NCBI GenBank assembly: GCA_025267735.1
Contig: CM046307.1
Location: 56,787,395 to 56,851,394 of the forward strand
Length of the DNA stretch: 64,000 nucleotides
Reading direction: 5' to 3'
Source: Mactra quadrangularis
Taxonomy: Eukaryota > Mollusca > Bivalvia > Venerida > Mactridae
This document shows, piece by piece, positions 11,564 to 22,140 of the stretch; within the stretch, counting starts at the first letter, position 1; every line of letters starts with the position of its first letter. The translations under genes and the position numbers were made by a program. The notes below the pieces were generated by a model that made no database searches, was not told the DNA's origin, and was given only the letters and a program-made list of their open reading frames with translations.

Positions 11564-12344
11564 TGTCGCCGAGGGCTGGGTCTGGCAGTGGCGCTGGCAC
11601 TTCGATGTAGGGGGAATTAGCTTTACCAGGCCGACTGCTCAATGATGAAGTTCAATGTTCAAACCCCCGTGCCGACAGTGTCTCTCAGTTGTGCTCTATT
11701 CGATTCTGGTAGCAAATCATAACAAGTGTATATCTTCTTGATGACTTTTATTTTTCCGTAAACTTAAACTTTAACAATATTTCTAAGTCGATAATACAAA
11801 TAAAACTTTACGATGAATACTAGATGACTTTAGACTGACACAAAAACAGATGTTACTTCTTCGAATGACTTTTTCTAACTAACTAAAATAAAATATCAAA
11901 TTATCAAAGTGCTTTTTCCATAGAAACAAATTAACCAATAAAAATAAATTAAACAAATAATTGACCAATGAAATTAACTTAGAAATATTATAAGCTGGGT
12001 GAACATGTTCTTACAAAGTTTGTTACTAAGCGAAAACAACATATACAAAATAATAATTTAGTTAAAACTTGTCATGAAGAAACTGAGATCAAAATCTTTC
12101 AATGTATAGAACCTAATTATTACTAATCAATATTACTTAAGAAACTTAATTGGTTGTGACAAACAACAATAAAACAAACAACAATGAAAACAACAATAAC
12201 CAAACAAACAGCTTGGACATGTTAAAACTTTGTATTTACTTGTAAACTTATATTTTGAAAACTTAACTTGTTGAAAATAAGATAATAAATAAATATATAT
12301 GAATAATAATGAAAATAAAATAAATGAGTTTTTACTATGTTACA
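11564..12344 (-). repeat. 3' LTR of the Ty3/Gypsy element
   Basis: This 781-bp LTR is nearly identical to that at 20056-20837. By eye I find about ten differences including one single-base indel, clustered around 11691-11835. The sequence reads TGTCGCC... to ...GTTACA on the plus strand, so in element orientation it starts TGTAAC and ends GGCGACA. The purine-rich stretch TAGAAGGCAGGGTGACA immediately upstream in element orientation (12345-12361) is a suitable polypurine tract. Confidence 0.93.
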
Positions 12345-12361
12345 TGTCACCCTGCCTTCTA
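12345..12361 (-). other. Polypurine tract candidate
   Basis: On the minus strand this reads TAGAAGGCAGGGTGACA and abuts the 3' LTR. It is the expected place for the primer of plus-strand DNA synthesis. It is purine-rich but not pure (C and T interruptions), so the exact cleavage point is uncertain. Confidence 0.55.
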
Positions 12362-14380
12362 AAAAGATTGTCCTCAATCTAAATATATGAAACAATTCTT
12401 TGTAAAAATAAAAATCTATGTTTAATTAACTTTATAAATTAATATTACTTAATAATGATTTTACATATTGACTAACAACAACTAATTCAACTATTCAATA
12501 GTAATCAAAAACAACAATGTTCTTAATAATAGACTGAAGTACTATAGGTACTTTATGAATAAATTATAATAATAATTTGACTTTTGACTTTAATAATGTT
12601 TTTCTTTACTTTACCCATTTTTTAGATCAAATAATTTGAAAAATCAGTCCATAGATATTGGCCACTATCCATAAACCAACTTAACAACTTATCTGGGTGT
12701 CCAAAATATAAATGTACATTGAATGATTAAGTTTAACCATTGCGCACTGGCCGCACAAAATCAAACAATCAAAAGTTCCCATTCCCTTTTTTTGGTATTT
12801 TCTTTTTTTTTTATATCTATATACACATTTCTCTATATACAATTAATATAACAATAACTCAATAATGATATAATCATACTAAAATATCATATAATATAAT
12901 AAATGATATAACCAAAATACTTAATTCCAGTATATATCCAGAGACAAAGCATAATGCATGGTATAATGTGAATAAAATGTATAATAATTCACCTACTATT
13001 AAATAACATTAGACTACAATAGTTACTAATGAAAAGTAGATATATATATCAATAATATGAAGATTTATGATGTTTCTTGTATAAAACATATATAATCATT
13101 AATGATATTTGTGAAATAATATAATACATTTTGATATCACCTGCAATATAAAACATTAAATACAATGAATAAGCAGTAAATAACCAATGCATAGCATCAA
13201 CAATCAATCTGATTGAAGTCTCAATTTCATTACTACTAAATAAATATATATATACAATTCATTTTACATTGAACATTTTTTAACCGTTCATTGCCTTCAA
13301 TACATCCTTACATGTACAGACATAATATGATAATAATTATCAAATATATAACTCAACTTTAGTACACATGTACTTATAGCTATGATCAAATATTACTAAA
13401 TATGTTTTTGATACTATAAGGATCAGCTATTTAAGAATAAAATATAATCAAATAATAAACTCTCAACTTTAGTACACAAGTACTTATAGCTATGATCAAA
13501 TATTAACTAAATATATCATGTTTTTGATACTATAGGGATCAGCGATTTAAGAATAAAATATAATCAAATCATAAACATTTTGCTACTTTTCCTCTATGGC
13601 ATAGATAAATATTATTTGCAACTTAAACATCAGCCATATTATAATATAAATTAAATCTAATAATATAATTATATGTATAAACTGCACAGACAAACTTTAC
13701 CATTTTTTAAAAACTTGTAACTTTATAGTCTGGCGTTAATTTAACTATATGCTAAAACAACTTCTCCTTGCATACTTGTAACTTTTCTATTCAACTTTCA
13801 AATAATCTAAGTAGTATCAATAGTAACTACTTTTAACATAATCAATATTTTGAACAAATTAACTTAAAACAATATAAACATAATATAACATTTAAACTTT
13901 TATTTGGTAACACAGTACCAATTGTAGTCTCTTTCATAATTTCAATTTGTATACATGTACTTCTTTTCTTGACATCTTTTCTTTATACATGTAAATGTTC
14001 TTGATCCACCAACTGAATAGTTTTTCCACCATTTGAATAAATAACACTTTATAAACACAATATTATACTACATTTGTTTTTAATTAACAATTAAACACAA
14101 TATATATTATCTCTTAAGTGTCTATAGAATCTGTAAATTTATAAATTAAACGCATATTTATAATTAACATACAGTGAAAATCAATCTATCAATATCATTT
14201 GTACCATTGCAAGTGAACAGATGCTATTTTTGAGTTCTAAATATACAATTTCATAAAATAATTTCTTGTACTTATTATTACTTCAATGAACCAATCTAAA
14301 TTAACAAAATAAAAACAGTATCAAATAAATAAAATATCACTGATTAATACATAATGTTGCTTTACTTAAAAAGGTAAAAA
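12362..14380. other. Internal 3' non-coding region of the LTR element
   Basis: About 2 kb of very AT-rich sequence lies between the pol stop and the 3' LTR. I see no open frame above 60 residues and no envelope-like signal or membrane segment. A 110-bp segment is duplicated in tandem at 13351-13577, marked by CTCAACTTTAGTACACA at 13352 and 13462. The region may be a long 3' UTR or a degenerated former gene. Confidence 0.6.
13351..13577. repeat. Two-copy tandem duplication, period ~110 bp
   Basis: Copies begin CTCAACTTTAGTACACA(T/A)G at 13352 and 13462. They share TACTTATAGCTATGATCAAA, TTTTTGATACTATA(A/G)GGATCAGC and AAGAATAAAATATAATCAAA. The second copy carries a few extra bases (ATCATG). 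It lies wholly inside the LTR element. Confidence 0.8.
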
Positions 14381-14381
14381 C

Positions 14382-14535
14382 CTAATCTTGAACAATATTA
14401 ATTCCAAGTAAACTTGCTAAAACATCTTTCTTTTTCATTATATTCTCAATAATTTGTTCCCTTGTTTGCATCAAAGGTGGTTGCTCATTATTATTTTGAA
14501 AGCTGTCAAATGAGTTTTCTCTTTGTCTAATTTTT
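14382..14535 (-). pseudogene. Alternate-frame extension after the pol stop
   Basis: Immediately past the pol stop, another minus-strand frame stays open for about 50 codons and ends at 14382. It reads with a polar, coding-like composition (QREN..., NNNEQPPLMQTREQ, IMKKKDVLASLLG). It overlaps the pol end in a shifted frame. It may be the ancestral C terminus separated by a small frameshift, or chance. Confidence 0.3.
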
Positions 14536-17500
14536 AATATTAGAATGATTATGTTTAGCATGTAAATGAGGGTTTGTCTGAACAAAACGATCACCTCTAC
14601 ATTTTATTTTGCTGGCTATCCTAAACAAAAACTGTCTGACATGTTTTAGAGGACTTTGATCTATGGGTAACCAAAATGGATCTTTACAACCTTTGGAATA
14701 GACCTTGAAATATGTGCTTTTATTGAAATTCTGTAAGTCATTTGTAATTACACCTCTAATCATTTTTGAATCAAACTCCTTACCAAAATCATTAATTCCT
14801 ACAGTGCTGTGCCATTCTTCACTAGGTTGTGTTTGTAATAAATCAAATAATGAATTTAAATAAGGTTGCATTAATTCTTTTCTTTCACTAATTTTAGGAG
14901 GTAGTCCTGATTTAGATCCTTCTCTAGTTCTTGTATTATGTTTATAAATATATTGATTATTAAGGTTATATGTTTCATGATAACCTACCATGGCAATTCT
15001 TTTGGGATATTTAAAAATTGGTTTTAAATCACATACATCAGGGTGTTGTTGAAAGAATTTATTATCATTCAATGGTCTTTTTCTTTTCTTACCAGTCATT
15101 GTTTTATTTATATGAAATTCTCTAATAAAAACTTCAGGAATTGTTCTAGCAAATTCCCAGGTACTACTTGTTTTGGGATTCTTCCATTTGATACGGTAGT
15201 ACAGACCATTCTTATTTCTTTGTGAAGATATTATTTTATCAATGTCCTCAACTCTAAATTGTTTTTGTGTAATGTGCTCTTTATTAGAATCATTTTGTAC
15301 TGATTGTTGTGATGAAGAGTCATGTTGTGGTTGTTGGACTGGAACAAAACTTGGTGTCTGTATTGAATTGTCATTTTGTGACTGATGGAGTGGAGCATTA
15401 CTTGTTGATTGTTGTGTCTGTTCACTAGTGAGCTGCTTGGGTTGCTTGTCAGGTTGACTGCTGTTTTTGCTATTCTGATTCTGTTGTGGCTGTTTTGTAA
15501 TTTTCTTACTTGACTTTATTTTTGCTGGTATGTTTTTATTTGATGGATGCTTGCCTTTCCTGGAACTTTTGTTTGTGATATTTTGTGATTGTTCTAGGTG
15601 GTCTGGTGGGTTAATGCTTTGAGGTTCATCATGTACAGGGGGATCTAAATTTTCAAAATCTTCAGGGGGATTGGTTGGTCTATCATTTGGATCATAAAAA
15701 GGTTTAAGTCTTGTGGCATTAACTATATTTTTGACAGGCTTGTTATCAGAACATCTCCTAAGCTTGTATGTATTATTTGGACCTAACATAACAATATAAT
15801 AGGGACCTAACCATTTACGGTGTAGTTTTGGGGCCATACCAGGAGGAACTTTAGAACAAAATAACCATACTCTATCTCCTGGCTTGTAATTTGGGTCTTT
15901 GCTACGTTTATCATAATGCAGTTTATATTTCTCTTGAGCCTTTTCTATGTTTTTAGCAGCAATTTGTCTTGAGATTTCAAGATTTTGAAGTACTTGGGAT
16001 AAATGAACTCTAAAATCAGCTGATAGAGTACTCTTTGGGGTCAAGGACGTATCAATAGGAAGACGCATCTCACGTCCATACAAAAGATAATAGGGGGAAA
16101 AGTGAGTAGATTGGGTTGCAGGGGTCATTCTATATGCCATCATAATAGAAGGGAGGAGATCAGGCCAATCATCCTGTCTACCTTTACAGTACATTCTTAA
16201 TGATTGTAAAATAACTGAGTTCATTCGCTCAACTGAACCATTAAGTAGGGGTCTATAACTACTGGTATAGTAACGCGTAATCTGAAATAATTCACATAGG
16301 GCCTTAACTAATTTAGATAGAAATTGTTGACCACGGTCAGATACTAATACAGACGGGGCTCCATATCTACATATAATTTCCTTAAATAAAACAGCAGCAA
16401 CTTCAGTTGCTTCCTGAGTGCGAAGCGGGAATGCTTCACACCATTTGGAATAGCTGTCTACAACTAAAAGAACATATTTGTAATTATCTTTAGTAGTTGG
16501 GAGACCACCTAAAATATCAATATGCCATCTTTCAAATATATCAACAACAGGCATGGGTTTTAATGGGGGTGGTTTGCCATGAATGTCACGTTTGACACTT
16601 TGACAAACCTTACAGGTCTGGACATATAACCTACAGTCTTCAAACATTGAAGGCCAATAATATTTTAACCTAATAGCAGCATAAGTTCTTTCAAAACCTT
16701 GGTGCATGCCACCAGCTAAACTGTCATGGAAAGACTTCATTATTTCATCTCTAAGAATAGAGGGGATACATGTTTGTAAAATAATCTTTTCATCTTTGGG
16801 GATACCTTTAGTTCTAGGTGAATATAAATGAACTAGTAAACCATTATCCGTTAATTCATACTGATCATTTTGAGCAACTATTAACTTGGCTTTCTTTTGA
16901 TCATCAGGCAATTCATTATTACATTTATACTTAAGTATTTGTTTATAAACTTCACATTCACGCTGTAACTTTATCAATTCATTTTGATCTATAAAATTTG
17001 TCTCATCATTAACATTTATCATACTATCATCATTGTCATTATCATTACGATTTTGTGTCGTCTCAGTGTTTACTGTGGCTGGAAATACATCAGGTGTCTC
17101 AGAGTTCTTGTCATGGCTATATAATAGTGTTACCGCAGCAAGTTCTTGCTGATCTGATAGGCAACTCACATTATTTGTCATAGAACCTGACTCTTGTACT
17201 TTATCCACGTCTGGATAAGTACGTCTTGACAAACCGTCTGCATTACCATTAGCAGAAGAAGATTTGTGGACAATCTGGAAGTTATAGGCTTGCAACTGCA
17301 ATGCCCATCTTCCTAAACGACCATCACAACTCTTTATCTGCTTTAACCACTTGACTGAAATATTATCAGTATACACTGTAAAAGAAGTGTTAGCTAGGTA
17401 TGGTCGAAACACCTTAACTGCTTCAACCAATGCTAAACCTTCTTTGTCAGAAATGTGCCATCTAGTTTCATGGCCATGTAATGCTCTACCTCCAAATGCA

Positions 17501-19518
17501 ATAGGATGTTCCTTACCATTATCATCTAGCTGCGACAAAACATAACCTATAGAATAGTCAGAACTATCTGTAGCTAGAATAAATGGAAGATCAAATTTTG
17601 GAAAAGCCAAAATTGGAGCAGAGGTGAGGGCCTTTTTAAGTGAATTAAATGCATCCTCACACTGTGGGGACCATACAAATTTAGTTTCTTTCTTCATCAA
17701 AGCTGTGAGAGGGGAGGCTATCTTAGCAAATGATTTAATAAATTTCCTGTAATATGAGGCCATACCTAAGAAAGATTTAACTTGTTTTACATTTTTGGGC
17801 CTAGGGTACTCATCAATAGCCTTAGTTTTGTCAGGATTGACCTTAATACCTTGTTTAGAGATGATATGACCTAAGTATTCTACTTCTTTCATAGCAAATT
17901 TACATTTTGATGGTTGAAGTGTTAAGTTAGCACTTGTTATATTGTCAAATACTTGATTTAAATGAGCCAAATGTTGATTAAAATTTTGACTGTAAACTAA
18001 AATATCATCAATGTACACTAATGCAATTTTCCAATTAAGATTGCGTAAAACTTTGGTCATAAGATTTTGGAAGGTTAGGGGACTATTCATTAAACCGAAG
18101 GGTAATCTGGTCCACTGATAGACTCCTTGATGCGTAACAAACGCTGATTTATGGGCGGTTTCCCTTGAAAGGGGCACCTGCCAAAATCCTGATTTAAGGT
18201 CAAGGACTGAAAATATTTCAGCCTTGGCATCTGCTATTGCATCAAATACATCATTAATATGGGGAAGGGGAAAAGACATGGGTTCAGTAATTTTGTTCAA
18301 TTCCCGGTAATCTACGGCAAAGCGCCATTCACCAGATTTCTTCTTAACTAATACTATGGGGCTATTCCAGGGAGAGTCCGATTCTTCAATTATGCCGTCT
18401 TTCAACATCTCATTGACCTGACGTTCAGTCTCCTTACGCATAGCAGGGTTTTGGCGGTAAGGAAATTTCTTGACTGGTTTATGATTTCCGGTTTCAATCC
18501 GATGGGATGTCAAATTAGTAAGACCTAACTCAGAAGAATCTTTGGCAAAGGCTTTCCTATTTTTACCAATTAATATTAGTAACTGGTTTTTCTGATAATC
18601 TGTTAAATCAGAATCATCAAGATTTATACCTAATTCTTCAGCTAAAGCTATATATTGGTCATCGGACAGAGTATCAGTATCTAGGGAATTAACATTATGT
18701 AAACCATTGGCATCAGATGGGACATTATCCGTAAATTGTTGGACATGAGCATTATTTACTTCAGTAACTACTGAAATACAAGCTTTCTTTTTCAAAAATA
18801 CAGGAAGGGAAGTTGGATTCATTACCCTATAAATAATTTTACCATTTGATACTGTTGACAAGCATTTGCCACCAGCTAGTTCATGTTGGCATAGGTCATT
18901 TTTAGCTTCACAGAGTACAACATCACCATCATTAAATTTATCAATTTTCAATGGTAAAGTATATTCTGAATGAGGGGGGATAACATGGGAGGAAATGGTT
19001 TTACCAAAAGAGGTCTGGGTTAAACTATTTTTAAACAATGACAAAATAACAGGTTCAGCACTATCATTACTAGACATAGTAATACAATTATTTAGAAAAT
19101 CAAGTCCAATGCCATATTTTTGCATAAAATCTCTGCCAATAATTACACAATCATGTAGCCTAGAGAAAACATAAAATTTATGAATAAATGGAAAACCATC
19201 AATATTGAAACAAAGGTCATAGGATCCTAACACAGGATGAACTTCACCACAAACACCTCTCACACTTGTAAAATCTTTAGCACTTTCAATTTCAACATTA
19301 TTTATTAATTTTTTCAAAGAATGAATATTAATACATGACACACTAGCACCAGAATCAAACAAAGCACTTATTTCTTGGTCGCCTACAAAAATTGAGGCAT
19401 GACTATTTTGGTCAATAGGTGTGGACAGGGACAATGAAGGAGATTTAATTTGGTTACCACTGGTTACCTTAGCACAAATTTCTCTAGAACACTGCCATTT
19501 AGCTTTGATAGGAGCCAT
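14527..19518 (-). CDS. pol: Pol polyprotein: protease-RT-RNase H-integrase-chromodomain
   Basis: A 1663-residue intact ORF from the first ATG (19518); an in-frame TTG 11 codons earlier is the other candidate start. Residues below count from that ATG. Aspartic protease: DSGA at 55-58 and IIGRDF at 126-131. Reverse transcriptase: catalytic Asp 440 in VLDLKSGF and YIDD at 502-505. RNase H: acidic residues at about 651, 693 and 718 (TDSS, KEG, TDN). Integrase: zinc finger His 931, His 939, Cys 969, Cys 972; catalytic Asp 1001, Asp 1061 and Glu 1097 with 35 residues between the last two; then a GPY-type module WLGPYY at about 1236. A Gln/Ser/Asn-rich linker (about 1290-1415) leads to a chromodomain (about 1421-1469, with YYRIKWK and STWE), thought to steer integration to marked chromatin. 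About 190 further residues are unrecognised. No gag precedes it and no catalytic residue is missing. Confidence 0.95.
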   Translation of the reverse strand: MAPIKAKWQCSREICAKVTSGNQIKSPSLSLSTPIDQNSHASIFVGDQEISALFDSGASVSCINIHSLKKLINNVEIESAKDFTSVRGVCGEVHPVLGSYDLCFNIDGFPFIHKFYVFSRLHDCVIIGRDFMQKYGIGLDFLNNCITMSSNDSAEPVILSLFKNSLTQTSFGKTISSHVIPPHSEYTLPLKIDKFNDGDVVLCEAKNDLCQHELAGGKCLSTVSNGKIIYRVMNPTSLPVFLKKKACISVVTEVNNAHVQQFTDNVPSDANGLHNVNSLDTDTLSDDQYIALAEELGINLDDSDLTDYQKNQLLILIGKNRKAFAKDSSELGLTNLTSHRIETGNHKPVKKFPYRQNPAMRKETERQVNEMLKDGIIEESDSPWNSPIVLVKKKSGEWRFAVDYRELNKITEPMSFPLPHINDVFDAIADAKAEIFSVLDLKSGFWQVPLSRETAHKSAFVTHQGVYQWTRLPFGLMNSPLTFQNLMTKVLRNLNWKIALVYIDDILVYSQNFNQHLAHLNQVFDNITSANLTLQPSKCKFAMKEVEYLGHIISKQGIKVNPDKTKAIDEYPRPKNVKQVKSFLGMASYYRKFIKSFAKIASPLTALMKKETKFVWSPQCEDAFNSLKKALTSAPILAFPKFDLPFILATDSSDYSIGYVLSQLDDNGKEHPIAFGGRALHGHETRWHISDKEGLALVEAVKVFRPYLANTSFTVYTDNISVKWLKQIKSCDGRLGRWALQLQAYNFQIVHKSSSANGNADGLSRRTYPDVDKVQESGSMTNNVSCLSDQQELAAVTLLYSHDKNSETPDVFPATVNTETTQNRNDNDNDDSMINVNDETNFIDQNELIKLQRECEVYKQILKYKCNNELPDDQKKAKLIVAQNDQYELTDNGLLVHLYSPRTKGIPKDEKIILQTCIPSILRDEIMKSFHDSLAGGMHQGFERTYAAIRLKYYWPSMFEDCRLYVQTCKVCQSVKRDIHGKPPPLKPMPVVDIFERWHIDILGGLPTTKDNYKYVLLVVDSYSKWCEAFPLRTQEATEVAAVLFKEIICRYGAPSVLVSDRGQQFLSKLVKALCELFQITRYYTSSYRPLLNGSVERMNSVILQSLRMYCKGRQDDWPDLLPSIMMAYRMTPATQSTHFSPYYLLYGREMRLPIDTSLTPKSTLSADFRVHLSQVLQNLEISRQIAAKNIEKAQEKYKLHYDKRSKDPNYKPGDRVWLFCSKVPPGMAPKLHRKWLGPYYIVMLGPNNTYKLRRCSDNKPVKNIVNATRLKPFYDPNDRPTNPPEDFENLDPPVHDEPQSINPPDHLEQSQNITNKSSRKGKHPSNKNIPAKIKSSKKITKQPQQNQNSKNSSQPDKQPKQLTSEQTQQSTSNAPLHQSQNDNSIQTPSFVPVQQPQHDSSSQQSVQNDSNKEHITQKQFRVEDIDKIISSQRNKNGLYYRIKWKNPKTSSTWEFARTIPEVFIREFHINKTMTGKKRKRPLNDNKFFQQHPDVCDLKPIFKYPKRIAMVGYHETYNLNNQYIYKHNTRTREGSKSGLPPKISERKELMQPYLNSLFDLLQTQPSEEWHSTVGINDFGKEFDSKMIRGVITNDLQNFNKSTYFKVYSKGCKDPFWLPIDQSPLKHVRQFLFRIASKIKCRGDRFVQTNPHLHAKHNHSNIKN

Positions 19519-20055
19519 TTTGTTTAATTTAGCACAAACTAGTTTACTCAAAAGTTAAGTACAAAAATATTTGAAAATAAATGCAAAAATTTAGTTAACT
19601 ATTTAACCTTAAATCAAAAATACACTAAATTTTGAAATATATGTCAAAAAGCTATGTAAATTATCTAATGAAGTAATCACAAGTCAAGACAACAACAAAA
19701 ATTCAATATAAAATCAAGAAAATAGCTTGTGAAAAAGAAAATTTAGAAGCAAAATTTTGATAGCAACTGTTAGATTAGCAATGGTAAAAATAAAATCAAT
19801 ATATTAATTTTCACTCACCAATAAATTTTGACCACAGTTCATTCTATAGCACTTTTCTTCTTTAGTTTGAATATTGCTCCGTGTTCTTCTCCAGTGTTCT
19901 TCTCCCTCTGCCACAATTGGATCATAACATCAAAGGTTCATCTCTCCACAGATGCACCTTTCCACCATACACAAAATTATCATTACTTCCACTTTCTTCT
20001 ATTCTCAGCATTTAAACATTAATCATACCCAGGATTCTAACCACCATAAAACATC
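19519..20055 (-). other. Leader between 5' LTR and pol, lacking gag
   Basis: This 537-bp interval is AT-rich with stops in all minus-strand frames, and no zinc-knuckle (CCHC) or capsid-like coding is seen. In a typical Ty3/Gypsy element 0.8-1.5 kb of gag would lie here. It contains the primer-binding-site candidate at its upstream end. Confidence 0.6.
20027..20046 (-). other. Primer binding site candidate
   Basis: On the minus strand this reads TGGTGGTTAGAATCCTGGGT, beginning nine bases inside the 5' LTR. It starts with TGG, as complements of a tRNA CCA end do. I could not assign the tRNA by eye, and the nine-base offset is longer than the usual 0-3, so confidence is modest. Confidence 0.4.
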
Positions 20056-20837
20056 TGTCGCCGAGGGCTGGGCCTGGCAGTGGCGCTGGCACTTCGATGT
20101 AGGGGGAATTAGCTTTACCAGGCCGACTGCTCAATGATGAAGTTCAATGTTCAAACCCCCGTGCCGACAGTGTCTCTCAGTTGTGCTCTATTCAATTCTG
20201 GTTGCAAATTATAACAAGTATTATCTCTTCTTGATGACTTTTATTTTTCCATAAACTTAAACTTTAACAATATTTCTAAGTCGATAATACAAATAAAACT
20301 TTACGATGAATACTATATGACTTAAGACTGACACAAAAACAGATGTTACTTCTTCGAATGACTTTTTCTAACTAACTAAAATAAAATATCAAATTATCAA
20401 AGTGCTTTTTCCATAGAAACAAATTAACCAATAAAAATAAATTAAACAAATAATTGACCAATGAAATTAACTTAGAAATATTATAAGCTGGGTGAACATG
20501 TTCTTACAAAGTTTGTTACTAAGCGAAAACAACATATACAAAATAATAATTTAGTTAAAACTTGTCATGAAGAAACTGAGATCAAAATCTTTCAATGTAT
20601 AGAACCTAATTATTACTAATCAATATTACTTAAGAAACTTAATTGGTTGTGACAAACAACAATAAAACAAACAACAATGAAAACAACAATAACCAAACAA
20701 ACAGCTTGGACATGTTAAAACTTTGTATTTACTTGTAAACTTATATTTTGAAAACTTAACTTGTTGAAAATAAGATAATAAATAAATATATATGAATAAT
20801 AATGAAAATAAAATAAATGAGTTTTTACTATGTTACA
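20056..20837 (-). repeat. 5' LTR of the Ty3/Gypsy element
   Basis: The 782-bp copy matches the LTR at 11564-12344 at about 99%. In element orientation it starts TGTAACATAG and ends GGCGACA. Its 3' part (element sense) is noticeably GC-richer than the rest. It is followed on the outer side by CATC (20838-20841), the target duplication. Confidence 0.93.
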
Positions 20838-20841
20838 CATC

Positions 20842-22120
20842 TGTAAAAGTGTGTGTTCATATGAACTTGTATGAAAATGTTGAATTTAAAGTTGTTGTTC
20901 TTATTTTGATGGAGTGGTTATAATTTTTTAGACTTTCTGCGAATTCGCCGTAAGGTTTAAGTTATATTACCACAAAATGAAAACTATCAACGATGGAAAT
21001 GCCTGACCAATTCAACCTGCGGAGTGTCTCTGATTTACTACGCAGTTAGTTTTTAGGCGATAAAAGTAGTTCCATCAATCAACTGATGCGTATTTGTATC
21101 AATGATTATCAACAGGAGTTTACATATACATGTATTGATAAGTGTGTTGAAAGGGCGGAGTCAAATCTCAAGTCTACTGATTGAGGGATGGACCATCAGT
21201 CTACAGCCATTTTCCTTCTGACCAGTAACTCTAAATCATGTAGGACAGTTTTCAGTGACTTAGATTTATTCTTTTCATGACAGCCATGATATATCCGGTA
21301 CCTTTACAATGTACTGCTATGGCGTTAAACCTAGCCAAATAAAAAACAAATTAATCACTATATAGGGTTTTAAGGTAGTGATACACTTCTGCACACTGGC
21401 TCATGTTTTGTGTAAGACTGTATTACATCAGCAGAGATCAATAATATTTCATTGATTCAACAGGGGAGATAATTATCTGAATTATGTATGATATGTGTTG
21501 TATAGTTATATAGTCTATCAATTATGTCCTATAGAGACAATTAGCGCTAACAGACATTTTGTTGTTTCTGGAGATACTTAAACCTCCTCATGGAATCTCT
21601 TCCTACTGTGAAGTCAGTCTTAGACTGCAAGATGCTGTAAAAAACTGATAGATGTGTTTTTTATACTGCAGGAATTTCTTTTACTTTCATTGATCTATCA
21701 CATAAAACTTGTACAAGGTGCATTTATTTACATTATTATCTGTATGGAACATCTCTTGACTGATTTATGGAAGATATGCCATGAATTTTGTAGTCAGTTT
21801 TTTTATAAATGAGTGTGTCACTACTTAGATTAAGGTAGAATTGCCCTAATACAAAACGCGTATTTATGACCGAGAGACAATATTGCAGAAAAACTGGTTT
21901 CTAATTGTTTATTGTATCTCTTATGTTTTCACATTGTCAGAGTTTTCAATTATAATTTATCCTGGTGCCTTGTATTAATTTGTAGATACAAATTGAAAAT
22001 TCCACAATTTCATATCAAAGGTAGGTTTACATTAAAAGTTTTAATTAATGATTTTGCCAGTGAATGTTGTTTATAATTCTATTCCATGCCAAATAATTGA
22101 TATCATGTATGAATGGAAAA
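20842..22120. other. Non-coding spacer with one SINE tail
   Basis: Apart from the truncated SINE at about 21175-21352, no gene or repeat end is recognised. Confidence 0.45.
21175..21352 (+). repeat. 5'-truncated SINE copy
   Basis: CCATTTTCCTTCTGACCAGTAACTCTAAATCATGTAGGACAG-type sequence and the A-rich end after GGCGTTAAACC match the bodies and tails at 55.72-55.96 kb and 60.38-60.59 kb. The tRNA-like head is absent and the centre is diverged. Confidence 0.6.
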
Positions 22121-22140
22121 CCCCTGTGAAATGACCATTG

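Larger units (their letters stand above)
11560..20841 (-). mobile_element. Ty3/Gypsy LTR retrotransposon with chromodomain integrase (complete, gag not found)
   Basis: Two LTRs (11564-12344 and 20056-20837) bound a 9.27-kb element transcribed on the minus strand. It is flanked by the 4-bp target duplication CATC at 11560-11563 and 20838-20841. Both LTRs begin TGT and end ACA. The gene order in the single long ORF is protease, RT, RNase H, integrase, which places it in Ty3/Gypsy rather than Copia. A chromodomain near the integrase C terminus points to a chromovirus-like lineage. The leader between the 5' LTR and the ORF is only about 540 bp and has no room for a normal gag. About 2.2 kb between the ORF and the 3' LTR is AT-rich and non-coding. 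Confidence 0.93.

Noticed and set aside
12345..14526. Envelope gene in the LTR element
   Set aside because: No long open frame, signal peptide or membrane segment is present between pol and the 3' LTR.
19828..20137. Two ~60-residue frames at the 5' LTR border
   Set aside because: They lie antisense to the element in the leader and LTR and share sequence with the other LTR.
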